Source: Pseudomonas mandelii (GTDB lineage Bacteria; Pseudomonadota; Gammaproteobacteria; Pseudomonadales; Pseudomonadaceae). Taken from it: a stretch of DNA of 64,000 nt. Position numbers and translations under genes: made by a program. A model generated the notes under the pieces. It worked only from the letters and a program-made list of their open reading frames with translations. It made no database searches and was not told the origin of the DNA. Shown piece by piece: positions 42,452 through 51,069 of the stretch. The stretch spans positions 1 through 64,000 of the forward strand of contig NZ_RCZA01000012.1 of the NCBI RefSeq assembly GCF_006438925.1. Direction: 5' to 3'. How positions within the stretch are numbered: the first letter of the stretch is position 1; each line of letters starts with the position of its first letter.

Positions 42452-43786
42452 ATGCCGAACACTGCCGCTGCGCTCGACTTGCTATTGCTGCCGACCTGGC
42501 TGGTACCCGTCGAACCCGCTGGCGTTGTCCTCAAAGAGCACGCGCTGGGCATCCGCGACGGACGCATCGTATTCATCGGCCCACGTTCGGCTGCGCTGAA
42601 GCTTAACGCAACCGAAGTCCGCGAACTGCCGGACATGTTGCTCTGCCCTGGCTTGATCAATGCCCACGGTCATGCGGCGATGACACTGTTCCGTGGTCTG
42701 GCCGATGATCTGCCCCTGATGACCTGGCTGGAAAACCACATCTGGCCGGCCGAAGCCAAATGGGTCGATGAAGCTTTCGTCCGTGACGGCACTGATCTGG
42801 CGATCGCCGAGCAGATCAAAGGTGGCATCACCTGCTTCTCTGACATGTATTTCTTCCCGAAGGTTGCCAGCGAGCGCGTCCATAACAGCGGCATTCGCGC
42901 GCAAATCGCGATTCCGATCCTCGACTTCCCGATTCCAGGCGCCAGCACGGCGGATGAAGCCATTCGTCAGGGCGTCGAACTGTTCAACGATCTCAAGCAC
43001 CACGAGCGTATCAAAGTCACCTTCGGCCCCCATGCACCCTACACCGTGGGCGACGAGAACCTGGAGAAAATCCGGGTGATCACCGAAGAGCTGGACGCCT
43101 CGATCCATATGCACGTACATGAAACAGCTTATGAAGTGCAGCAGTCCGTCGAGCAGCGCGGCGAGCGCCCATTGGCCCGCCTTGGGCGCCTGGGTTTGCT
43201 GGGGCCGCGCTTTCAGGCCGTCCACATGACTCAGATCAGCGATGAAGACCTGGTGTTGCTGGTAGAAAGCAACACCAACGTGATTCATTGCCCGGAGTCG
43301 AACCTCAAGCTAGCCAGTGGTTTCTGCCCGGTGGAGCGTTTGTGGCAGGCGGGCGTCAATGTGGCGGTCGGAACCGATGGTTCGGCCAGCAACAATGACC
43401 TGGACCTGCTCGGCGAAACCCGCACCGCCGCTTTACTGGCCAAAGCCGTCGCTGGCTCGGCCACCGCGCTGGACGCCCATCGCGCCCTGCGCATGGCCAC
43501 GCTCAACGGCGCCCGTGCGTTGGGCATTGAATCCGAAGTGGGATCGCTGGAAGTCGGCAAAGCAGCGGACATCGTCGCGTTCGACCTCTCCGGCCTGGCG
43601 CAGCAACCGGTCTATGACCCGGTTTCGCAGCTTATATACGCCACCGGCCGTGACTGCGTGAAACACCTTTGGGTCGCCGGCAAACAACTGCTCGACGACC
43701 GTCGCCTGACCCGCCTGGATGAAGAACAGCTCTGCGCCACTGCCAAGACCTGGGGCCAGCGCATCAGCGGCCATACCGAATCGTAA
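42452..43786 (+). CDS. 5-methylthioadenosine/S-adenosylhomocysteine deaminase (TRZ/ATZ amidohydrolase family)
   Basis: A 444-residue metal-dependent amidohydrolase. It has the metal-binding LINAHGHAAMTLFRGLADDL, the FGPHAPYTVGDENL segment, HMHVHETAYEV and the late AVGTDGSASNNDLDLLGE. The P. aeruginosa homologue at this position is reported to deaminate methylthioadenosine to methylthioinosine, which is then cleaved and fed into MtnA; the neighbouring divergent mtnA supports that role here. The ATG at 42452 is used because it begins a normal family N-terminus. ubiG follows 57 bases downstream. Confidence 0.92.
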   Translation: MPNTAAALDLLLLPTWLVPVEPAGVVLKEHALGIRDGRIVFIGPRSAALKLNATEVRELPDMLLCPGLINAHGHAAMTLFRGLADDLPLMTWLENHIWPAEAKWVDEAFVRDGTDLAIAEQIKGGITCFSDMYFFPKVASERVHNSGIRAQIAIPILDFPIPGASTADEAIRQGVELFNDLKHHERIKVTFGPHAPYTVGDENLEKIRVITEELDASIHMHVHETAYEVQQSVEQRGERPLARLGRLGLLGPRFQAVHMTQISDEDLVLLVESNTNVIHCPESNLKLASGFCPVERLWQAGVNVAVGTDGSASNNDLDLLGETRTAALLAKAVAGSATALDAHRALRMATLNGARALGIESEVGSLEVGKAADIVAFDLSGLAQQPVYDPVSQLIYATGRDCVKHLWVAGKQLLDDRRLTRLDEEQLCATAKTWGQRISGHTES

Positions 43787-43843
43787 GCACCCCGGACCCA
43801 CCACCGGGGCAACAGGATTTTTCAAGTTTTAGAGGAATTAACC

Positions 43844-44542
43844 ATGAGCAACGTCGACTACGCCGAAATCGCCAAATTCGAAGCCCTGGCCCATCGCTGG
43901 TGGGACCGCGAAAGCGAGTTCAAACCGCTGCACGACATCAACCCGCTGCGGGTCAACTGGATTGACGAGCGGGTCAACCTGGCCGGCAAGAAAGTCCTCG
44001 ACGTCGGTTGCGGCGGCGGCATTCTCAGCGAAGCCATGGCCCAGCGCGGCGCTACCGTCATGGGCATCGACATGGGCGAAGCGCCGCTGGCAGTCGCGCA
44101 ACTGCATCAACTGGAATCCGGCGTGAGCGTCGAATACCGGCAGATCACCGCCGAAGCACTGGCTGAAGAAATGCCCGAGCAGTTCGACGTGGTCACTTGC
44201 CTGGAAATGCTCGAGCACGTGCCGGACCCATCCTCGGTGATCCGCGCCTGCTTCCGTATGGTAAAGCCCGGCGGCCAGGTGTTCTTCTCCACCATCAACC
44301 GCAACCCGAAGGCGTACCTGTTCGCCATCGTCGGCGCGGAATACATCATGAAGCTGCTGCCGCGCGGCACCCACGATTTCAAGAAATTCATCCGCCCTTC
44401 GGAGCTGGGTGCCTGGAGCCGCATGGCCGGCCTGACCGTCAAGGACATCATCGGGCTGACCTACAACCCGCTGACCAAGCACTACAAACTGGCCTCCGAC
44501 GTGGACGTCAACTACATGATCCAGACCCTGCGCGAGGAGTAA
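43844..44542 (+). CDS. ubiG: Ubiquinone biosynthesis O-methyltransferase
   Basis: A 232-residue SAM-dependent methyltransferase performing both O-methylations of ubiquinone synthesis. The SAM-binding motif I is KVLDVGCGGGILSEAMAQRG, followed by GIDMGEAPLAVAQLH and post-motif MLEHVPDPSSVIRACFRMV. AGAGGAATTAACC precedes the ATG. The gene ends four bases before mupP, whose ribosome-binding site (GAGGAG) overlaps the ubiG end. Confidence 0.97.
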   Translation: MSNVDYAEIAKFEALAHRWWDRESEFKPLHDINPLRVNWIDERVNLAGKKVLDVGCGGGILSEAMAQRGATVMGIDMGEAPLAVAQLHQLESGVSVEYRQITAEALAEEMPEQFDVVTCLEMLEHVPDPSSVIRACFRMVKPGGQVFFSTINRNPKAYLFAIVGAEYIMKLLPRGTHDFKKFIRPSELGAWSRMAGLTVKDIIGLTYNPLTKHYKLASDVDVNYMIQTLREE

Positions 44543-44546
44543 GCCG

Positions 44547-45218
44547 ATGCGTATCAGAGCAGTTCTTTTCGACATGGACGGCACCCTGCTCGACACCGCG
44601 CCGGACTTCATTGCGATTTGTCAGGCGATGCGCGTCGATCGCGGTTTGCCGCCGATGAACGACAAACACATTCGCGACGAGATCTCCGGCGGCGCCAAGG
44701 CGATGGTCGCCGTGACCTTCTCCATGGACCCGGAATCACCGGGTTTCGAGGTATTGCGCCTGGAGTTTCTGGAGCGTTACCTCGCCGGTTGCGCGGTTCA
44801 CAGCAAACTCTTCGACGGCATGGGCGAACTGCTGGCCGACATTGAGAAAGCCAACTTGATCTGGGGCGTGGTCACCAACAAGCCGCTGCGCTTCGCCGAG
44901 CCGATCATGCAACAGCTTGGCCTGGCCGAGCGCTCGGCGCTGTTGATCTGCCCGGACCATGTGAAGAACAGCAAACCGGACCCCGAGCCGTTGATCCTGG
45001 CGTGCAAGATGCTCGACCTGGACCCGGCCAGCGTGTTGTTCGTGGGTGATGACTTGCGCGATATCGAATCCGGTCGCGATGCCGGCACCAAAACGGCCGC
45101 CGTGACCTATGGCTACATTCATCCGGACGATAACCCGCGGCATTGGGGCGCGGACGTGGTGGTCGATCATCCGCTGGAGTTGCGCAAGGTGCTTGATAGC
45201 GCCCTTTGCAGCTGCTGA
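44547..45218 (+). CDS. mupP: N-acetylmuramic acid 6-phosphate phosphatase MupP
   Basis: A 223-residue HAD-superfamily phosphatase. The nucleophile motif is VLFDMDGTLLDTAPDF; motif II is VVTNKPLRF; motifs III/IV are NSKPDPEPL and VLFVGDDLRDIESG. In Pseudomonas the gene directly after ubiG encodes MupP, which feeds the AnmK–MupP–AmgK–MurU peptidoglycan recycling route and influences fosfomycin and AmpC behaviour. A phosphoglycolate phosphatase annotation would be the generic alternative. Confidence 0.92.
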   Translation: MRIRAVLFDMDGTLLDTAPDFIAICQAMRVDRGLPPMNDKHIRDEISGGAKAMVAVTFSMDPESPGFEVLRLEFLERYLAGCAVHSKLFDGMGELLADIEKANLIWGVVTNKPLRFAEPIMQQLGLAERSALLICPDHVKNSKPDPEPLILACKMLDLDPASVLFVGDDLRDIESGRDAGTKTAAVTYGYIHPDDNPRHWGADVVVDHPLELRKVLDSALCSC

Positions 45219-45266
45219 GCCGTTTTTCTCAGGCGCACAGCTTCCAAGGGGTTTGAGCACTATCAA

Positions 45267-45356
45267 TGTGGGAGCGAGCCTGCTCGCGAAAGCGGTGTAT
45301 CAGTCAACAAATACTTCGCCTGACACACCGCTTTCGCGAGCAGGCTCGCTCCCACA
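45267..45356. repeat. REPIN, GTGGGAGCG/CGCGAGCA type
   Basis: TGTGGGAGCGAGCCTGCTCG (from 45267) followed by CGAAAGCGGTGT is mirrored by ACACCGCTTTCGCGAGCAGG then CTCGCTCCCACA ending at 45356. The long matching arms leave only about 25 unpaired bases. It lies between co-directional mupP and yciK. Confidence 0.93.
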
Positions 45357-45397
45357 GGGATGCAGCTTGGCCTAAAGAATTTTTGTCGAGGTTTCTT

Positions 45398-46138
45398 ATG
45401 TTTGATTATTCCGCCCGCCCAGAATTGCTCAAGGACCGGGTCATCCTGGTCACCGGCGCAGGCCGTGGCATCGGCGCTGCCGCCGCGAAAACCTTTGCCG
45501 CGCACGGCGCCACTGTGCTGTTGCTGGGCAAGACCGAAGCCAACCTGACTCAGGTCTACGACGAAATCGAAGCCGCCGGCCATCCACAACCGGCCGTGAT
45601 CCCGTTCAACCTGGAAACCGCCCTGCCCCATCAATACGATGAGCTGGCAGCGATGATCGAAACCGAATTCGGCCATCTCGACGGTTTGCTGCACAACGCC
45701 TCGATCATTGGCCCGCGTACGCCGATCGAGCAACTGTCCGGCGAAAACTTCATGCGTGTCATGCAAGTCAACGTCAATGCCATGTTCATGCTCACCAGCA
45801 CCCTGCTGCCGCTGCTCAAGCTGTCCCAGGACGCCTCGGTGGTGTTCACCTCCAGCAGCGTCGGCCGCAAGGGGCGTGCGTATTGGGGCGCTTATGGCGT
45901 CTCCAAGTTCGCCACCGAAGGCTTGATGCAAACCCTGGCCGACGAAGTCGACACCGTGGCACCGGTGCGCTCCAACAGCATCAACCCGGGCGCCACCCGC
46001 ACCAGCATGCGCGCCCAGGCTTATCCGGGTGAAAACCCGCTGAACAACCCGACGCCCGAGGAGATCATGCCGGTCTACCTCTACCTGATGGGTCCGGACA
46101 GTACCGGCATCAACGGCCAGGCGTTCAACGCTCAGTAA
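45398..46138 (+). CDS. yciK: YciK-type short-chain oxidoreductase
   Basis: A 246-residue classical SDR. It has the NAD(P) motif ILVTGAGRGIGAAAAKTFAA, the NAS motif LLHNASIIGP, and the catalytic Ser/Tyr/Lys in FTSSSVGRKGRAYWGAYGVS then K. The physiological substrate of YciK is not established. AATTTTTGTCGAGG precedes the ATG at 45398. It follows ubiG-mupP as in other pseudomonads, although a REPIN separates it from mupP. Confidence 0.93.
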   Translation: MFDYSARPELLKDRVILVTGAGRGIGAAAAKTFAAHGATVLLLGKTEANLTQVYDEIEAAGHPQPAVIPFNLETALPHQYDELAAMIETEFGHLDGLLHNASIIGPRTPIEQLSGENFMRVMQVNVNAMFMLTSTLLPLLKLSQDASVVFTSSSVGRKGRAYWGAYGVSKFATEGLMQTLADEVDTVAPVRSNSINPGATRTSMRAQAYPGENPLNNPTPEEIMPVYLYLMGPDSTGINGQAFNAQ

Positions 46139-46156
46139 CGTCCGCGCGTCGCTTTT

Positions 46157-46184
46157 GTGCCGCGACGGCTTCCCGTCGCGGCAC
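46157..46184. terminator. GC-rich hairpin after yciK
   Basis: GTGCCGCGACGG (46157–46168) pairs perfectly with CCGTCGCGGCAC (46173–46184) around a CTTC tetraloop, 18 bases after the yciK stop. No T-run follows, so it may end transcription weakly or stabilise the mRNA 3' end. Confidence 0.6.
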
Positions 46185-46511
46185 TCAAAGTGCGTCGTAA
46201 CTATCCCATCACAAGTCAAACAACTGTCACTGAACGCGACGACACTCTTCATCAACAGCTTCAATACTTTGATTTAGAACGCTTTTTATCCGACTGAACT
46301 GAATGGCACGAGTTTCGCTCTAAATTTGCTCAGACACGCAGTGTGAAAGCAGACAGGGCGGACGCCTGGCCGACAGGTTACTTATCGTCAGCAAAGCGGA
46401 CTAAACTTGGGCCAAATGTCCTACGGGACTGATGGACCAGTATGACGCGCAGCCCAAAGCCGCTCTCACCCAGCCTGTAAGACAGCCTTACTGCTTAGGG
46501 GCGCATGCCAT
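46185..46511. other. Upstream region of the diguanylate cyclase gene
   Basis: No gene is recognised. It must contain the promoter of the downstream cyclase gene. AGGGGCGC lies about nine bases before the ATG at 46512. Confidence 0.4.
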
Positions 46512-47438
46512 ATGAAATCACCTTCCCAGACCAACGCAATTGACTTCGATAGCGCCAAATTGCAACGCCTGGGCTTTGGTCAGCAGCCTACCCTCGTCGA
46601 GCGGCCCGTCACCCTTGCGCAAATGCGCCAGCAACTGAGCCAGCTGCTGCAAACCAGTCTTGAGCCGCAACGCATTCTCGGGCTCTTCTTCCGCGAGGTT
46701 CAGCGACTTGTACCGCTTGACGCCTTGACGTACGAGCACACGTCCAGCGACTTGCGCCTGGAGTTCGGCCTGCGCGGCCATCACTCGATCAGCTACAGCC
46801 TCAGCCATGAAGGCGAGCATCTGGGCGAACTGGTGTTCCGCCGCAATCAGCGTTTCAGTGAGCAGGAACAAGGCAACCTCGAGTCACTGCTGTCCGCATT
46901 GCTGTATCCGATGCGCAATGCCTTGCTCTACCGCGCTGCCACCCAAAGTGCCTTGCGCGATCCGCTCACGGATACCGGCAACCGCATTGCCATGGATCAG
47001 ACCCTGCAACGGGAAATCGAGATGTCGCGTCGGCATCTGCAACCCTTGTCGCTGCTGATGCTGGACATCGATCACTTCAAACGCATCAACGACAACCACG
47101 GACACAGCGCCGGCGATGACGTGCTCAAGGCCGTTGCAGCCTCGATCAAAAACCAGTTGCGCAACGTGGACATGGTCTTCCGCTTTGGTGGCGAAGAGTT
47201 CCTGATCCTGCTTTCCAACACGAGTCGTGAGGCGGCAGCCATGGTGGGCGAACGGCTACGATTTGCAGTGCAGGCAGAGGAATATTCGGCCGACGGCCAT
47301 GCGATCGAGCTGACGGTCAGCCTTGGCTGCTCGACGCTATTGCCCGGTGAGTCTGCCGAGAGCCTGTTGCGACGGGCCGACAGTGCGTTGTATGTGGCCA
47401 AGCGCGAGGGACGTAACCGGTTGGCGATGGCGGGTTGA
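46512..47438 (+). CDS. GGDEF-domain diguanylate cyclase
   Basis: A 308-residue cytoplasmic protein that should synthesise cyclic-di-GMP. The N-terminal ~150 residues look like a GAF-type sensor (LFFREVQRLVPLDALTYEHT); the C-terminal half is a GGDEF domain with LRDPLTDTGNRIAMDQTLQR, LLMLDIDHFKRINDNHGHSA and an intact active site FRFGGEEFLILLS. The inhibitory I-site RxxD is present as RNVD five residues before GGEEF, so product feedback is expected. No membrane segment is visible. P. aeruginosa PA3177, in a similar neighbourhood and of about the same length, may be the homologue. Confidence 0.92.
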   Translation: MKSPSQTNAIDFDSAKLQRLGFGQQPTLVERPVTLAQMRQQLSQLLQTSLEPQRILGLFFREVQRLVPLDALTYEHTSSDLRLEFGLRGHHSISYSLSHEGEHLGELVFRRNQRFSEQEQGNLESLLSALLYPMRNALLYRAATQSALRDPLTDTGNRIAMDQTLQREIEMSRRHLQPLSLLMLDIDHFKRINDNHGHSAGDDVLKAVAASIKNQLRNVDMVFRFGGEEFLILLSNTSREAAAMVGERLRFAVQAEEYSADGHAIELTVSLGCSTLLPGESAESLLRRADSALYVAKREGRNRLAMAG

Positions 47439-47484
47439 ATGTCCGAAGCGGGCACGCGTGGTTAGCGGCCCGCAACGAAAGGAA

Positions 47485-49359
47485 TTAGCGCACAGCGCCG
47501 CGCAATTCCCCCACCAACCCTTGCAACCGGGCTGGCTCTGCCACTTCAACCGGCACCGCAGGCCCTGCCACCAGCGTCACCCGTGACCACAACCGGCGAA
47601 ACACGCCCTTTTGCGGATCGCGGCTGAAAAAACTCCCCCACAAACCCTGCAAGGCCAACGGAATCACCGGCACCGGCGTCTCTTCGAGAATCCGCGTCAC
47701 CCCACCCTTGAACTCGTTGATCTCGCCATCGGCAGTCAATTTGCCCTCGGGGAAGATGCACACCAATTCGCCGTCCTTCAGATACTGAGCAATGCGCGTG
47801 AAGGCTTTTTCGTAGATCTGAATGTCTTCCTGACGCCCGGCGATCGGAATGGTCCCGGCCGTGCGGAAGATGAAGTTCAGCACTGGCAAGTTGTAGATCT
47901 TGTAATACATCACAAAGCGAATCGGCCGACGCACCGCGCCGCCAATCAGCAAGGCGTCGACGAAGGAAACGTGATTGCACACCAGCAACGCCGCGCCTTC
48001 ATCGGGAATCAGCTGCAGATTGCGATGCTCCACGCGGTACATGGAATGGCTGAGCAGCCAGATCATGAAGCGCATGCTGAACTCGGGAACGATGCTGAAG
48101 ATGTAGGCGTTGACGCCGATGTTCAGCAGCGACACCACCAGGAACAGCTGCGGGATCGACAGCTTGACCATGCTCAGCAAGACGATCGAGACAATCGCCG
48201 AGACCACCATGAACAGCGCGTTGAGAATATTGTTGGCGGCAATCACCCGTGCCCGCTCGTTCTCGGGGGTACGGGACTGAATCAGCGCGTACAGCGGCAC
48301 GATATAGAAACCGCCGAACACCCCAAGCCCGAGAATGTCGATCAACACCAGCCAGGTATGGCCAAAACCCAGGACTTCGATCCAGCCATGACCTGTAACG
48401 CTGTCCGGAATTCCACCGGAATGCCACCACAGCAGCAAACCAAACACGGTCAGACCGAAAGAGCCGAACGGCACCAGACCGATCTCGACTTTGCGACCGG
48501 ACAGTTTCTCGCAGAGCATCGAACCGAGTGCGATACCGACCGAGAACACGGTAAGAATCAGCGTCACCACGGTTTCGTCGCCGTGCATCCACTCCTTGGC
48601 ATAGGCCGGGATCTGCGTCAGATAAATCGCCCCGACAAACCAGAACCACGAGTTGCCGACAATCGAGCGTGACACCGCTGGCGTCTGCCCCAAGCCCAGC
48701 TTCAACGTGGCCCAGGACTGGCTGAAAATGTTCCAGTTCAGACGCATTTCCGGGGAGGCGGCTGCGGCCCGTGGAATGCTGCGGCTGGCCAGATAGCCGA
48801 GCACCGCAACACCGATGATCGCCGTGGAGACGATCGGCGCGTAATGACCGGAGGACATCATGATCCCGGCACCGATGGTCCCGGCGAGGATCGCCAGGAA
48901 GGTGCCCATTTCCACCAGGCCGTTGCCACCCACCAGCTCTTCGTCACGCAAGGCCTGGGGCAGGATCGAATATTTCACTGGTCCGAACAGCGCCGAGTGA
49001 GTGCCCATGGCGAACAGCGCCACCAGCATCAGCGACAGGTGATCGAACATGAAACCGACCGCGCCTATCGCCATGATGGCGATTTCCCCGAGCTTGATCA
49101 GACGAATCAGCGCGTCCTTGGCGAACTTTTCACCGAACTGCCCGGCCAGTGCCGAGAACAGGAAGAACGGCAGGATGAACAGCAGCGCACACAGGTTGAC
49201 CCAGATCGAGCGGTCACCCTCGATAGTCAACTTGTAGAGAATGGCGAGGATCAGCGACTGCTTGAAGATGTTGTCGTTAAACGCCCCGAGCGACTGCGTG
49301 ACGAAGAACGGCAGGAAGCGCCGGGTGCGAAGCAAGGTGAACTGTGAGGGGTGACTCAT
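47485..49359 (-). CDS. MFS (LplT-like) transporter fused to PlsC-type acyltransferase
   Basis: A 624-residue inner-membrane fusion. Residues ~1–410 resemble the lysophospholipid flippase LplT, with about 12 hydrophobic segments and the start FLPFFVTQSLGAFNDNIFKQ. Residues ~430–624 are a 1-acyl-glycerol-3-phosphate acyltransferase domain with the HX4D motif CNHVSFVDALLIGG, then AGTIPIAGR and FPEGKLTADGEINEF. In E. coli LplT and the acyltransferase Aas are separate neighbouring genes, so uptake and re-acylation of lysophospholipids may be joined here in one chain. The Aas acyl-carrier ligase domain is absent. Confidence 0.9.
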   Translation of the reverse strand: MSHPSQFTLLRTRRFLPFFVTQSLGAFNDNIFKQSLILAILYKLTIEGDRSIWVNLCALLFILPFFLFSALAGQFGEKFAKDALIRLIKLGEIAIMAIGAVGFMFDHLSLMLVALFAMGTHSALFGPVKYSILPQALRDEELVGGNGLVEMGTFLAILAGTIGAGIMMSSGHYAPIVSTAIIGVAVLGYLASRSIPRAAAASPEMRLNWNIFSQSWATLKLGLGQTPAVSRSIVGNSWFWFVGAIYLTQIPAYAKEWMHGDETVVTLILTVFSVGIALGSMLCEKLSGRKVEIGLVPFGSFGLTVFGLLLWWHSGGIPDSVTGHGWIEVLGFGHTWLVLIDILGLGVFGGFYIVPLYALIQSRTPENERARVIAANNILNALFMVVSAIVSIVLLSMVKLSIPQLFLVVSLLNIGVNAYIFSIVPEFSMRFMIWLLSHSMYRVEHRNLQLIPDEGAALLVCNHVSFVDALLIGGAVRRPIRFVMYYKIYNLPVLNFIFRTAGTIPIAGRQEDIQIYEKAFTRIAQYLKDGELVCIFPEGKLTADGEINEFKGGVTRILEETPVPVIPLALQGLWGSFFSRDPQKGVFRRLWSRVTLVAGPAVPVEVAEPARLQGLVGELRGAVR

Positions 49360-49457
49360 CTTCCATGTGTCCCTGATGTTGGGTAGAGAGTGGCGTGGAT
49401 GCAGTTATTGGAATATCTAACGACGATCCAGGCCACACATTACCTAAACTTTGCAGG

Positions 49458-50609
49458 TTATTTGTTTAATCCTGCAATGCACGGCGAGACAAACAACTCG
49501 CCCCGCCAGGCGCCCTGCACTGTCCGTTTGGCGACGATCAGCCACATCACCGCCAGCAACACCACCAGCACGCAGCCGAAGGCACTGAAAAACGTCAGGT
49601 TCAAGGTACTTGCCAGTTTCAACGTTGCCAGGGAATAGACGCCCAACGGGAAGGTGAAGCCCCACCAGCCGAGATTGAACGGAATACCGACGCGCAGGTA
49701 ACGCAGGGTGATGAGCACCGCGATCAGCATCCACCAAAGACCAAAGCCCCACAGTGTGATCCCGGCCACCAGCCCCAGCCCGGTGGCGATTTCACCGATA
49801 CCCGGCAGGCCGTTGGCAGCGAAGATTGCCGGTGCGTCCGCGCCCAGCAGCAACATGCCCAGCGCCCCGGTGCCGATCGGCCCCAGCGCCAGCCAGCTGG
49901 AGGCGGCCATGTTTTCGTGGGGCAATTTATGCAGCGCCATGCGCAGCAACAGAATGGTCAGAATGCTGAACGCAACCGGTAGGGAAAAGGCCCAAAGCAC
50001 GTAGCTGGTCACCAGCACCACCAGTTGCGAATGGGCATCGGCCAGGTGCGGTGCCAGCAGACCACCGCTGGCGGCCGCCACTTCTGCCGCCACCACCGGC
50101 AACAGCCAGACGGCGGTCATCTGGTCGATGCTGTGCTCCTGACGGGTGAACATCAGGTAGGGAATCAGCACGCCGCACGCCACAGACATCGCCACATCCA
50201 GCCACCACAGCACCTCGGCGACATGTATCACGCCCTCGCCCCAACGCGGCAGACCGAACAGCAAGAAACCATTAATGATGGTCGCCAGGCCCATGGGAAT
50301 GGTGCCAAAAAACATAGAGACCGTGGAGTGACCGAAAATCCGCCGCGCCTCATCGAAAAACAACACCCAACGCGCCGCGTATAGCGCAGTGAACAATATG
50401 AACAGCACGATATTGAACAGCCAAAGGGCTTCGGCAATTGCGTGCAAACCGGCATTTGCGCCAGGCAGCTGCGCCAGCGCCAACGCCAGCACGCCGGTGC
50501 CCATGGTGGCGGCGAACCAGTTCGGCGTGAACTGGCGGATGACTTCACGCGGGTGCTGCAAATGACTGAAGGGTTTGAAACCGGCTGGGGCAGTATTGGG
50601 GCATGTCAT
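49458..50609 (-). CDS. TDT-family (TehA/SLAC1-like) transporter
   Basis: A 383-residue protein with about ten hydrophobic segments. It belongs to the C4-dicarboxylate/tellurite-resistance (TDT) family, marked by FTPNWFAATMGTGVLALALA near the N-terminus and FNLGWWGFTFPLGVYSLATL near the C-terminus. Members export malate, sulfite or other anions, and the substrate cannot be read from sequence. The start is the ATG at 50609 with AGGAG seven bases upstream; a 12-codon extension is rejected. It stands alone on its strand, with about 100 bases on either side. Confidence 0.88.
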   Translation of the reverse strand: MTCPNTAPAGFKPFSHLQHPREVIRQFTPNWFAATMGTGVLALALAQLPGANAGLHAIAEALWLFNIVLFILFTALYAARWVLFFDEARRIFGHSTVSMFFGTIPMGLATIINGFLLFGLPRWGEGVIHVAEVLWWLDVAMSVACGVLIPYLMFTRQEHSIDQMTAVWLLPVVAAEVAAASGGLLAPHLADAHSQLVVLVTSYVLWAFSLPVAFSILTILLLRMALHKLPHENMAASSWLALGPIGTGALGMLLLGADAPAIFAANGLPGIGEIATGLGLVAGITLWGFGLWWMLIAVLITLRYLRVGIPFNLGWWGFTFPLGVYSLATLKLASTLNLTFFSAFGCVLVVLLAVMWLIVAKRTVQGAWRGELFVSPCIAGLNK

Positions 50610-50715
50610 GGTGAACTCCTGTTCCTCTGTTGAGGTGGAGCTCATGGTAGATCCGAATCGAATATCGATATAACGGGCAATATCTCTAACTGTTATCTGT
50701 TTTGCAGATATGGCG

Positions 50716-51027
50716 TCAGACGCTGCCTTCAGTCTCGATCACCAGGATTCTCGCCGCACCCTGCGGATGGGCAACGTGTTCGGTACCAACGTCGGCATAG
50801 AAGATATCTCCTACACCCAACATCACTTCTTTCTCCTGTCCTTCTTCGCGATAACGCATCTGCACTTGACCATCCAACACCACGAACACTTCTTGCCCAT
50901 CATTGATGTGCCATTTATAGGGCTGATCGGTCCAGTGCAAACGCGTGGTGATGCCGTTCATGTTGGCGATATCCAAAGCGCCCCAGGCACGGTCAGCGGT
51001 GAAGGATTTGCTGCGGATGATTTTCAT
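50716..51027 (-). CDS. Small cupin-domain protein
   Basis: A 103-residue single-domain cupin. The core barrel motifs are visible in WHINDGQEVFVVLDGQVQM and GDIFYADVGTEHVAHPQG, with His and Glu residues able to hold a metal. It starts MKIIRSKSFTADRAWGALDI. It lies 42 bases downstream of the MFS gene on the same strand and so probably shares its TetR-controlled promoter. Its function is unknown; such proteins are often sugar- or small-molecule-binding enzymes. Confidence 0.8.
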   Translation of the reverse strand: MKIIRSKSFTADRAWGALDIANMNGITTRLHWTDQPYKWHINDGQEVFVVLDGQVQMRYREEGQEKEVMLGVGDIFYADVGTEHVAHPQGAARILVIETEGSV

Positions 51028-51069
51028 GCGTCGGTCCGTCGAAATGTAGGGCGGTGCCAAGGCTAGCGG

